The notes below the pieces were generated by a model, which saw only the letters and a program-made list of their open reading frames with translations, was not told the DNA's origin and ran no database searches. From Paragonimus westermani (lineage: Eukaryota > Platyhelminthes > Trematoda > Plagiorchiida > Troglotrematidae), in assembly GCA_008508345.1 (NCBI GenBank), contig QNGE01000750.1:168141-232140 (forward strand): a DNA stretch of 64,000 nt, given 5' to 3'. This document shows, one piece after another, positions 25,581 through 37,300 of this stretch; the first letter of the stretch is position 1, and each line of letters opens with the position of its first letter. The translations under genes were made by a program, and so were the position numbers.

Positions 25581-25985
25581 GTGCGGCCTTCTGCGCAATG
25601 GTTAGCGTAGTTGTTTCATGTGGGCGTGGCAGGATGCGTTCACTATACGGGCTCCATCGAGGGGAAAATTCGAGTCTACCTAACTCTTTTGGAAATTACC
25701 CGACTGAAATGTCTACGGAATCTCGTCAGATATGAGCAACTATGCTTATATTAACCAAACTCCATCGCCACTCACCAGTTTCCGTTAACGCTTAGAAAGA
25801 ACTCGATTGCCCAGAATATGGACCTCGGTTGCGTTTCAACAAATGACGGAACCAGCGTACCGAGAAGCGACAAAAATTCTTCCAGATGGGTTACGAAGCC
25901 AAGCCCTTAGCTCGGAACCGCTGTCAAGTACGATTACCCTAGATAAAAGCATTAGTGGCACCTGGCTGACTCACGGAATTTAGCG
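25581..25985 (+). mobile_element. tRNA-derived SINE-like element (candidate)
   Basis: The head resembles a tRNA gene. A D-arm is visible at 25593-25608 (GCGC, loop AATGGTTA, GCGT), which corresponds to an A box of the RNA polymerase III promoter. A TTCGA-centred B box lies at 25666-25678 (AAAATTCGAGTCT). The anticodon stem does not pair, and the A-to-B distance (about 70 bp) is longer than in most tRNAs, so it is not a functional tRNA. The following 300 bp are GC-richer than the flanks and contain an open plus-strand frame from ATG at 25843 to TAG at 25981 (46 codons, unrecognised). The head is called with moderate confidence; the right boundary is a guess based on base composition. Confidence 0.4.
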
Positions 25986-25989
25986 CTAT

Positions 25990-27400
25990 TTCTCGTATTG
26001 TTTGCAGGTTGTTAGCAATGTACACACACCAAACACCGCGTGATTACGAAGGGGCAAGTGTCAGTGTAGTATCAGACACCTCAGTAGTGAGACGTTGATT
26101 GAACTGTAGAGTAACCCAACCTACTAAACCCTGTTGATGGAAGTTAAACGTAAACTTCATGATGACTGTAGAATCCGTGCATATTTGGTAGTTTGTAGCC
26201 AAAATTTTTTCAGAGTAGCAAAACCAGTCTGAAAGTATTTACCCGAATAAGAAACAGGTTATTTTGGTAACGAAGTGGGCGTGTTGAATTATTATACAAA
26301 AATTCTCTGACAACTGTTCTTTAGCCGTTAATGACGTGCAATGCCTATAAGAGAAAAGACTGGTTGACAAGTTCATTTACTAATTTTTATTCAATCATGA
26401 AAACACCACACTTGACAAAAATGAGGACAAAGATTGCTGTTTCAGTGCAGTGAAACGCGAGAAGCACCTATATAACGCCTACCTGACTGAAGCGAACTCG
26501 ATTTTACTGAAAGTTGTGTTTGTATGCAGTTGATCCCCATGTACCACTGACATTAAAAATGACAGAAACGTAGAACATTTTAAAAACATCATAGTTATCC
26601 TCTTCCACATGGATGTTGAACTCTGAAACATCAACTTCTATTCATGTTAAAAAAAGTAACTGGAGCATAATGTGCACATATTCCCCACTGGTTTAGTAAT
26701 ACAAATTTTACAGTAACATCAGCAGGTCGTTTGACTCAAACATGTTGGCGGCTAGACAATTCACCGGGGGGATGGAATACACCATTTAGTATATGGAAGG
26801 ACCATGTTCCTAAACATGGTTTTATATGGTTGGCTACATCCACAAGGCTAATGGGTTAAACTGAATGCACAAGCAGAGCCGAAAACGTGACTAGTGGTCA
26901 GATTGTGTCTTGAGGCTACGGGCAGTGACTATGTAAGCGTTCCAGCGATATAACCGTTCTACGTTAACACTGATACAGACGCCCGTTTAGTCATGTTATT
27001 CCGCTCTGGAGTCAAACTTATGTCGGTTCTGGATGCGCAACTCTCTCCAGAGTCACAACCAGGTCACTAAGTGCAACAGATGTTATTGGCAAACTGATCT
27101 CTCATGACTGAAGATAAGGGTAGCTTTTGAGTCCGAGCAATTACACAAAGTCCAGCAGCAGTGAAAGCACACCTATTGTAAATTATTGGCTGTTGTTCTT
27201 CCACACCAGATGTAACAATCTCGAAATGTATTAAACATTGATCATCTGTTCGGGTGACTTTTTCTCCTATTTTCACTTCCTGTAAAACTTTGGACAATTG
27301 AAAAAGTGTTGAACGTTGTTACGCGAGTCTAGTTTCTCCATTGTAGTGTTTTATATCTTGATCGGCCCTGTCCGAGTAAAAAGCACCCCGAGTGGTTTCT
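25990..27400. other. no recognisable gene
   Basis: AT-rich sequence with short frames only. Confidence 0.6.
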
Positions 27401-27407
27401 TATTGTA

Positions 27408-27740
27408 CTAGTATGAAGCCATTGCGTTAAAGACATTGACAAGGTCAATGAAAGATTGTTGATACATATACCAATCTATTGGACTGTGAATCCGTAGGCA
27501 TCTGCGATGCCCGTTAAAGGGTCGAGGGAAATCTCTTAAGCGTTTGGTTGAACTGAAGCCAGTAAATGTGCGAGCAACTGTTTCAGCCTTGGTGGGTACC
27601 CTCGGTAAAACCAACGCCGCATGATCGAAACAACTACCTTTAAGTGAATGTCAGAACTGAGGACGGGGAGACGATCTCCATCATTTTATTCCAATGACCA
27701 CGACCCGGGGGTCCTGCAGGGAAGTGCGCGGGGATTACCA
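27408..27740 (-). mobile_element. possible decayed reverse-transcriptase fragment
   Basis: A GC-richer patch. On the minus strand, a 68-codon frame (27614-27408) ends in MYQQSFIDLVNVFNAM. This resembles motif A of LINE reverse transcriptases (F-x-D-x-x-x-A-F-D-x-V), with the first catalytic Asp kept but the second Asp changed to Asn and the Ala to Val. Upstream of it the frames are broken by stops. Nothing else of the enzyme (motif C with its two Asp, endonuclease) was found nearby. The match is short and could be chance. Confidence 0.2.
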
Positions 27741-30700
27741 ACCATAGCCTAACAACGTGATATTTATTTTCACAATGCCATTTCATTCCCTTGTGTTTGT
27801 TTTGCGGGTGAGACTAAAATACATAAAAACAGATATCTATCACTTTGTTTTTTGTTAAGTAGGGCTCACTATTTTGTGGTTGTAGGCTTCCTATCATCTG
27901 TGTTTCATCACAGATCGCATCCTCAAAACTTGAACTAGTTGAATGCTGACCGGCTAGGGTGATGTGAATTAAACCGTTTTAATGGATGATTGAATGATTA
28001 AATGATGTAAAGCCACTTACTGAATGGGTGTTGTGGAGCTCCAGGGAGCTATGGTGGACATATCGCTTTACTGTCTTTTGCAATTCGGTTGTTGGTTCAT
28101 GGCATGTAGGCACTCTGATGTTGATCAGCTGATTTTATACAGGGCTTCAGGAGCTGAATTCTAACCCCATTCTGTGATGTTTTCAGGCTAAGTACGTAAT
28201 TTTCTTTCTTTCTTGCATCTGTTCATCATTGGTGCTAGTCATGAAGACCGAACAATAATCAGAGGGATATAGATTAACTGGATACTTGTTCCGTCCAGAC
28301 AAGTATGATAATACTTGTACCTATTGTACCGCCTAAGCGATGAGAGTAGCAGTGTTGTGATTGCAGCAATGACAGTAGATTTTATAAGTCAAAATTTCAG
28401 ATATGATATACAGTTCAAACCCAAGCTACGGTTAGGAGCAGGCAAGAATATGACAATAAAAAGTTATGGGACCTTACAAACAGTGTGTTTACTGCAGACG
28501 GTGTGGTTGAAAACACTAAACAGTAATCGATAACGATGCTTGCCGTAATTTGAAACAAGTTTATGAACTGTTCATAATCCCCTGAAGGTGTAAAAAATTT
28601 TAAATGACCTACTTTCATATTGACTATTTCGATCATCACTATATTTCATTCAATCAAAATCGAAACTTGGGCAATTTTGTTGGGTGCAATTTTGACTAGT
28701 TCCTTTTCAAAAGAGCTACTTCCTTTGATAATTTTTCAAATAATTTTATAGTTCACAATTGTACTACAGCAATATTCACATAAAAAACTAACCACAGAGT
28801 TTTGGCAAGCACAGTGTACAGATGAATTTTCTCAAGGCGCATTCGGTTAAAATGGAATAGAACTATAATTTTACCAAGTTCGAATGAGTGTTAGCAAAAA
28901 CGGATGGTCAATCGAGCAACGCAATGAATCAGTAGGCCGTGAGAGTACGTCTACTCAACGCACAGCTTGACTGCATTTCTGCACAGTTTGTGCGCAACCT
29001 CTCCCGTTTTAATCGCCTTCATTTCCATCGAGAGCAAAAATACTAATCTGACAGCACAGGATCCTTCGCATACCACTAAGAACTTGCCCATTCTCTCGCT
29101 GGATTGGGGAAAATGTTTGAATTTGTTTTGACTGACTAAAATTTTCATTTATAGAGTGGTAAGCTACGGACAAGGAGGTGATTAGAATGAAAAAATGATT
29201 TATCACCCGTCATCTGACTCGTAGTATAATGGATTTTAGAAGTGACTGACAACTCATTCATGCTGGTTTGCCAAAACGGAAAATGCACAAGTCTAATAGT
29301 GAACTGTGATTATCCACGGTTTTCGTAAAACCTCGCATTGTGCTTCTGTGTATAGACTTTCCATCATCTGCGAAGTAAAGGGGCCATATGACTGATATTT
29401 GAATAATGTGTGGAAGATACCTGCTGCTAACCACCCACATTCTCCCGTGATCTGTTCTTTTACACACTGAAAGCTGAACCTCTTACTGTTCAAGTAACCA
29501 ACGGGATTGGTCGTGAAAACTTGGCTCAAGCTTTCATATGTCACCCTGAGTAACTTCGCCAAGGATGCCTTGTAGGGCGAAGTTAAATGATTACTTTTGT
29601 CGTAAGACAGCACACGCCGCCACCCGGATTCTAAAAAGCATCGATAGAATAGATACACACGGATGAGTTTAAATGTTCAGTTACATTGCTGTCTGCTTCA
29701 AAAGTTAGGTTGAATCCCCAGTTGTTCTACTGTCCGTCTTATTAACCGGAATTATGACCAAATTATATCCAGGCTAGAACCAGCGGATAAGGTCCTTCTT
29801 GAAAAACATTGGTATTAATGTCGCGAAGTTGCATGCACAGATAAAAACAAGCTCCACACTGTCTCTGGTAAGACAAGGATCACTGTCTCCCCGGGAATTC
29901 AGAACACGGTGTGTTCCATGTAACTTGCTCACGACATTGGTGCAAACCTAACAGACCTAATCTACTTATCAATAAGGTGCTTATGGTAACCAACAGTGTC
30001 ACAAGTAAACACTATTGTTCTTGTTCTGTTCTATCACATGTGATGAGTTAGCACATTCTATCTAAAACTTTGTTCGTTAATCCGGTTTCACAAACAATAC
30101 TTTGGTGTTATGCAACTCCAAACAACCAACCGTCTTCTTTGTTCACTGACATGTCATTAAAAATAGTTACTTGTTTATCAAACGTGGTTTAACACGTAGA
30201 GCTAGTGGATCCGCATGAACGTAATTCAACTTGGCATTTCAAAACTAAAAGCTGTGCCGAGAAAAACATTCTTCATTTGTTTTACACAAAGAGGAATCTG
30301 TTTCATACCTCCTTCAGAGCGTGGGAATTTAGACATTCGACGTCTCGATTCACTAGCCCAGATACTAATGCGTCGCTAATCGTGGCTCCGTTTAGTTGTT
30401 CAGCTTAAGCATCACCGAAAAGAAATTCATTTTCACGAACACAAAGTTGACGATATTCACCTTGCTCATTAGGAGAAATTCTACCCAGCAGATTGTTCAC
30501 AACTACACCCTTACGAACATTTCTTATCGTCTCATTAGTGTAAATACTTGTAAGCCTCAACTGAATAAAAATCAACCATTTCTGTTTTTTCAAAGTTAAT
30601 TCTTTCAACCTAACTTGACGTCGTGATTCAGTTTCACAATGAAGCTCGGTAAACTGTTAAACACTTCATGCTACATACATACCTAAAGACTCTAACTCAA

Positions 30701-33411
30701 CATCGTGAGTCCTACTGAACAGTCAATCAATCGTCGTTTACTGAATGTTCGTCAGTCTGGTGCAAACTCATTCGAGATTTTTTCATCCACTAACGCCGGA
30801 TTCTTACCATGAAGATGTTTCCAATGCACATTCTGTATATGTATAGAATGCCAAAATGTGGAAGTTTTCAGATATTTACCGTTTTGTAAACTCGTCAGTT
30901 TAGGGTTTAATATGGCAGTGAAACAATGAATAACCTGATATTTCGTCGACCAGAACCCGGTTAATTTTCATTCTCACTAACTACTGCGAAGTTACATATC
31001 ACTTGTGCCTACAGTTGGGAAGCTCACCAAAGCAATTGCATCCTTGATGGTTTTTCCCATTTCTTCTGAGTGTCCTTTCTCAGTGAGTTTGATGTGCATC
31101 TGCGTCTTAATAGTGATACGTATCCCAGTGCTATAGTGAGTAGTTATTCTTCTGCAAAGATTTGTTTTGTATTTGTTATATGCATGCTGTATACATCTAT
31201 ACGACACTTTTGGACTATCTACCTCTTCTTATGTGGAGCTGTATTGAGCTACCTGTGCGCGGTTGACATACAGCTTACAAGCCTCCCAAGCCAACTAGGG
31301 ATGTTAGCCCTGTGTTCATCACATCTGTAATGCTTATCAATTATACAATGCGGCAAATTCTGAACCACTGAGTAAACCGACTACAAGAACGTAGGGGATT
31401 TGTGTGTTTATTTTCTATGGACGCGCTTGTTGTTTACCATTGTATTATCACTGCCCCAGTCTGAATGACTATTCTGCTCTGGCTGTTATTCATGCCTCTT
31501 GAAATGCCCCACATCGTGGAAGTCTCAAAGTAGTACTTTGACATGGAAGATTAACCATAACTCTGCTGAGAATGCTGGCTACACATTCACGGACAGCCGA
31601 TGCTAAAGTCCTCCATAATAATGTCCAATTTCCCATTATCAGCCAAACACTTGACAGAATATTTGTAGAGTAGTAAATTATTTTGAACGTTTTTAGTGAA
31701 GGTCCCACCACGTGACAGAATGAACAGTAGAGAGTGTGCAGATGAAACTGATTTGTTTAATTCTTCTACGGATATTAGACAGATGTTTTGAACTGATTGG
31801 ATAACAAGGGTGTTCTCTATAGGATGTAACTTCCACCTACGTCTATCATAGTAGTGGTTAAGAACCGAAGTGGATTTGACCGCACTTTGAATCCTGTAAT
31901 CGGATCACTTGCCAGATTGCTTGCCCCACTTAAGTGAACTGGTTTGCCTGTCAGACTGCCATATTTTTAACAAAGTGCTTTTGAAGATAATGAAGTTGAT
32001 GAGGTACGTTTCCCAGAAGTTTTTATTCGTGATATTCTAAGAATTCACTGTTGGTCAGGAGAAAAGTTCACATTGATTAGGTTCTTTTTACCTTGGTTTG
32101 CAACTATAACAAATAACTCAATCTCAAGTATCATGCACTTTTGCTCTGAATGTTGGGCCAACGTTGTCTAATGCGGTTGAATTTTCCCAACTGAGTTGAA
32201 GATGTTACAGCCATCATGATAAGTTGTTGATTAAGGTGCCTTCCACTCGCTGCTGACTTTGAAAGCATAATGGAGGGACGAAGTGATTACGAGGTTTGAA
32301 AGTTTTGAAAGTTTAGTCGGAAATGGTAGGTTGTCGTTGCTTGGGAGATTGAGGATACTGTAAATGTCTGGGATCCCGGTTAACATCATTGACTTGAGTG
32401 TAAATATAGAGTTGTTTTCTCTAGGTTTTAAGCCTTTTAGTTGTTCCGTTTGTTGTTTCCAATGTTTCTATAGAATATTTTTTAGTTCTCGCGTTTTCGT
32501 CAAGACCAACATCAACCCGAGCATATTTATGAACACCAAGGCTGATTATGTGTGCACAAAACGGTGTATACATTGATAATAAAACTGGGTCACAGTTAAT
32601 TGTGGTTGGAATGATGGGAAAATGACGACGAGTATCGACCCTGAGCCTTACTGTATGAGGGAACCCGAAGTCAGCGAGCCCCATCTCCAAAGCATAGGCT
32701 TTTCCGGTCGTTTTTATCTGGCGATGTAAACATACAGCCAGTGACCATTAAACTGGCAGCTATTACACATTGTTAGCCATCTTCTATTAGTAAACATAAT
32801 AACAATTGTCCAACAGACAAAGACTGAATGACTGACCATGGGGTTATCATGCATTCAAAGGCTTCACCTGTATTAATCCAAGATCGGTACCTCTCGTGGC
32901 CCACGCATGAGAGCAGGCATGTCTGATGTGCTCTCCACATGCCCTCTGGTCAGTCGGTTCAAGACTAGAAATGACGACATTTTGTACATCTTCTTGTTTC
33001 TTGTTAACTTAGAGGAGAATCAACGTGGGATAAACATAATTTCGAAATGGAAGAAGGACATTTTGTAGAATAATGCTTTACTGTTGAGTGCCAAAGAACA
33101 TCACTTGCATCAGATTTATCGAAAACCAACAAAAAGCTCAACCATTTGATGTGAAGCGACCAAATATGCACGCATAATAATGTGTGATGTATCCAAAGAA
33201 TTTAAAAATGAACGTGCTTATCTCAAACCCACATTCATTATTTACAATACAGTCAGTTGCTTCGAACTCCAAGAAAATAGTTCAGATTAATACGAATAAG
33301 GTTTGACTGCACGTACGTTTATCATCGCATATATCGGTTACTTGAAATGACAGCTTTTTGCATTCGTTTTAGCTCCCGTGGCCTCGAGTTAGCCAAATGA
33401 CCACCGACATT
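27741..33411. other. no recognisable gene; upstream flank or intron of the channel gene
   Basis: AT-rich sequence with short frames only. A small GC-rich, foldable spot lies at 32890-32960 (see findings). If the channel exon at 33447 is not the first exon of its gene, this stretch is intronic; if it is, promoter and 5' UTR should lie here. I see no confident core promoter element. Confidence 0.5.
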
Positions 33412-33434
33412 GTTGCCTTAAACAATTTTGGTAG
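33412..33434 (+). promoter_or_regulatory. possible 3' splice acceptor before the channel exon
   Basis: The sequence TTGCCTTAAACAATTTTGGTAG ends in AG at 33433-33434. The TAG itself is an in-frame stop, so the channel frame cannot extend further left without splicing here. The upstream tract is only partly pyrimidine-rich. Two readings remain: the exon is internal and begins at 33435, or it is the first coding exon and translation starts at the ATG at 33447. Confidence 0.45.
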
Positions 33435-33446
33435 GTGCTCAACCGT

Positions 33447-34315
33447 ATGCACTTGCATCGATCGACCAATGAAACTGGAGTGAATTCACCACCCGTTATA
33501 CTTCAAACAATACCTATAACCTGCAGAGAAGAGCTCACAATCGACGGCGATTCAGACAACCACAAACCAAGCGAAGTGACGCCGGTCAAAATTATGTCTG
33601 CCTCCAATTCTTCACTGCTTCGCCTGATCTCTGACACGTTTTCTATTCGCGGAGTACCCCGTCTAAGTCGTGGACCAAGGTTCCTTCGCGGATTATGGTT
33701 GTGTTTTGTCATTAGCATGACTGTGGGTTTGTGTTTGACTAGTTACTACTTAGTTCAGGACTATTTACTCTACGACGTTGCTGTCAATGTGCATGTCGCG
33801 CTGGATGCGCATTCCCCATTCCCCGCACTGACGGTCTGTCACCACCATCCGTTCTCAGCACAGGCATATGAGATGTGGCGTCAAGGCAAAATGCTTTCGC
33901 CAAACACTTTCAATCGCCGCATGCGTAATTTGACTCAGTACTATTTGGATCGGAAACAGATAGATTTGGCCGAACACTTGTATCACTATGACTCCGTGTC
34001 TATCTATTACCAGAACATTTTGACTGAGGATGCCTACCGTCTTGGACACAATACATCAATTTTTCTCAATTGTATCCGTCGTGTCAAACAGAGTCTGGAA
34101 ATTGAGGATGATTGCACGCGTCTCGAGGGATTTCAAATTCGACAATTCAGTCACCATACCTTCTTCAATTGTCATACTCTAGAGCCGAAAGACCAGAAGG
34201 ACGCTGAAGCTACGGACATGTTGGCACTAATTGTAAGCTTGGGACCAAAGCCGGATTACCGATCTGAGGAGCAAGCATTCCTGATCGATTTGTTTGAAAT
34301 GGCTCGTGGACTTCG
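33447..34315 (+). CDS. DEG/ENaC-family (amiloride-sensitive type) cation channel, N-terminal exon, partial
   Basis: DEG/ENaC subunits form trimeric, usually sodium-selective channels in the plasma membrane, gated by peptides such as FMRFamide, by acid or by force, or open constitutively. Residues counted from the ATG at 33447. About 1-80: cytoplasmic tail ending in SDTFSIRGVPRLSRGPRFLR, the place of the conserved His-Gly gating motif, here Arg-Gly (68-69). About 83-106: first membrane helix (LWLCFVISMTVGLCLTSYYL). 123-131: SPFPALTVC, the post-TM1 signature of the family. After that comes extracellular domain with NLT and NTS glycosylation sites and cysteines in TVC, LNC, DDC and FNC. The exon gives 289 codons plus 2 nt and ends at a GTAAGT donor, so the second half (Cys-rich domain, pore, TM2) is in later exons not recognised here. 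The start is the first in-frame ATG after a TAG at 33432-33434. The exon is GC-richer than its flanks. The family is secure; ligand and subtype cannot be told. Confidence 0.92.
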
Positions 34316-34321
34316 GTAAGT
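34316..34321 (+). promoter_or_regulatory. 5' splice donor of the channel exon
   Basis: CTTCG|GTAAGT is a near-ideal U2-type donor. The reading frame would hit TAA (34317-34319) if it were not spliced. The exon leaves the frame with 2 nt of a codon, so the next exon must start with the third base of that codon. Confidence 0.85.
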
Positions 34322-37300
34322 TGATTACGATTCATGTTATATTATCATTTTTCAAAACTTGACTAATTTCGGGACAAACTGTGAAGCTCCGCTGTGTGTG
34401 AGTCACAGGGGCGATTACCTGTGGTAGATCATTATCTTATCGAAGCCCATCATATGCGTATCAATGAAACAGAATTTCAGTTTTATTCAATGCACCATGT
34501 GATGTACAAATTTACACTTGACAGATTTTGCACAGGCTGTACGATATGTACTTTTGAGAACGAATGCCACAATTGCCTTTATTTGGAATACTGTGTTGTT
34601 GTACGGGTATGCTGTCTATATAACAGGATAACAATACTGTGATATTCCAGTTATTAAGTATGAAGAACGATGATTTTCGAAAGTCTGTAAACATGCCTGA
34701 ACTCTAAGCCTGTCAGAATGGGAAATGTAACAGGTTTTTAGACAACCTTGACTGATACTGCAACGAAACGTGAGCCGGGCCACAAGATACCAATGTTCAG
34801 TTAAATAAGGGAATATAATTTGTAAGTGAACAGTGACTCGTAACAGAAAAGTCATATTAGGAGGTGTTTTATTGAAAATTGGCAGTTTTCACAATTACCT
34901 CAAATCACGGATCTACCATGGTATGCTCATATGTGCAAGGTTTTCGTGCATTCACATACTTTTCTGTGGCCTTTTGATGGCAGAAATGTGTGTTAGTAGA
35001 TATAATTTATTCTGATTTATGTATTGTTACTTGCATTTACGGCACACTATGAGTTTTCAGTATTTACAAACACGGTTCGAAACACTGCTATAGCTTATCA
35101 GTAACGAGTAATGATGAACGGCCTTAATTTACGACTGTGTACGTACAGTGCATTTTGTCCGTAATGATAACTATCAGTTTTGTCTTTTTTTCTGAAGACT
35201 TTCAATCAAACGATACCCCTCATGCAACGATCTATACTAAGTTTTCATTGAAACAATACGTAAAGGTGGGTTATCATTCATAGACCGAATGGCAGTTTCT
35301 GCGGGTTTACAGGCGTTTTCAGTTGCTTACAGGAAGTGAGCAACTTCAGACTATTTTCGCATATTGCGTCCTGGCTCAGTTAACCACTCATTCACAGCAA
35401 AAGTCTGTAAGCACAAACAGGTGCGAAACGGAACTTTCAATCGAGTTCAGTGATAGCAGTACAAAGTAAATGGTCGATTGTGTGAGAGAACTGACTCACT
35501 CTAATTTCACTGTAATTCACAGTGACGATAAAATAGTTGGGTAACCAACAGTTAATGTTACCAGTTAGTGGAATGGATGCGCAACCAAACTAACCGGTAG
35601 CCGTCCACACCGCCGAGAATAACACAATGCGAAATTAGAATGGTTTCCCAACTCGAGACGTTTTGATTTATGTGAACAATCAGCGAAAAGCTATATTAGA
35701 AACAGGCACTCAGTAAAGCAGGAAGGCTAATCTACCAACCTGTTTCAGGACGGACACATATATTGATGGTGTAAGCATATGCGCACGTTCGTTCTCGTGA
35801 GATTTTTGATGCACACAGAGGTACCTACGTACGATACAGTTCTATTCCATACTGCAGTTGCGACTGTCCTATTCACATTTTTGAGGAACCGGGATTCGTT
35901 TGTGAATTCTCACGTAGGGGCATGTACATAGTGTTTTGCAACGCGTGTCACACACGAATCGGGGGGTCACATCTGTTCTATACTGCATGATTCATCCTCT
36001 GCTTGACCGCTGTTTTACTTATGTGTGCTCGATGGGTACCACAAAATTGGAAAGCAAGGCAATCTGTTGTTCATAAGTTTACTTTTCATTCATTTTATCC
36101 AACGAACACCATGGGAAGTGTTTAATTCGAAATGTGCATTGAACGAGAGAACGTTTGTTTCGGGATAAGGTTTAAAAACGTCACAGAAGTACATGGGAAA
36201 TAGATGTACCTGGCCCTAAACATGTGTTCATGTTTATTGACAGCTGAAGAAGGACAGCCTAATGCCGAAAAGTCGTGTGTTATGTATACCTTACTGTGTG
36301 TGATTAAAACGGCTCAGGGAGTCCGGTTACTATCAGTTGTATGTTATTAAGCGTGGTAAATTAACACGACTATGGATAAACCATATGAATCGATTTGTGA
36401 AGTTTGAAGGTTATAGACAGAACGCAATTCACCCCCAACAAGATGTCGTTCACTGTCCCATAGCAGATACTACCAATTCATAGTAGGTGGCAGACAATTT
36501 TGATAAGCGTGAAGTAATTTTTTTTGAAATCAGACAACCGTGTTCTTCGATTCACAGTAAAAATCCAAAGACAGTTTGGCATGGTTGTTTGGATAAAGTC
36601 AGTAAATATAAGAATGGCTTCTAAGTAGATATGGTTATTTCGGGCTGGGCAAAACAGCCTCAATGCTGGCAATGTTTTGTAAACTTTTCAAGGATGCTGG
36701 AAAATTTCATTACACGTTTAAACTTTCATTTTTATGTCTAGTAAAACTATAGCCTATACAACGATAGATTATTTTTTTCAAATTCAGATCATGAATATTA
36801 TCATTGAACTTCTGTAAATGATTGCATCAGCTATTTAGATCTCATCTTGTTTAACAGGTTATATATAAATGTTGTTGATAAACCAAACAAATTTATGTCT
36901 GAGGCCCCTCCGGTTTACGGGTAATGGGGAGTTGTGTAAGCGCATATAAACTGATCACTAAGTGCGCCTAGCTAGAAGAGGGCAAATACATTTAGGGATG
37001 TAACTGTAAAAACTGATATGAGTCAGAGAGAACTCTGAAAGTAAACGGACTACAGGTGTTGATCTGACAGGAAAGATACAGTCATTGAGTGGCTTGCTGT
37101 ACTGACTAGAATAAATAAAACGCAATAACCTAGCTAAACTTCTGACAAACTTTATCAGTCGTACGAACGAACGGAGGGCATTGCAGTCAGCGAAGAACAA
37201 TGCAAGTGTTTTGAAATGCAAGCAATATGGCTTTCCGTGTAAGTTTTCTGACGTTAGTTTGAAAAGTAGTTACAATGATGACAGATTTTAATTGTGGCTT

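Noticed and set aside
29293..29658. 121-codon minus-strand frame
   Set aside because: No motif, AT-rich codons like its surroundings, and a length expected by chance.
34394..34642. Cys-rich 82-codon frame right after the channel exon, as possible next exon
   Set aside because: It does not align with the DEG/ENaC Cys-rich domain, I did not find a convincing acceptor with the right phase, and an intron of under 100 bp would be needed.
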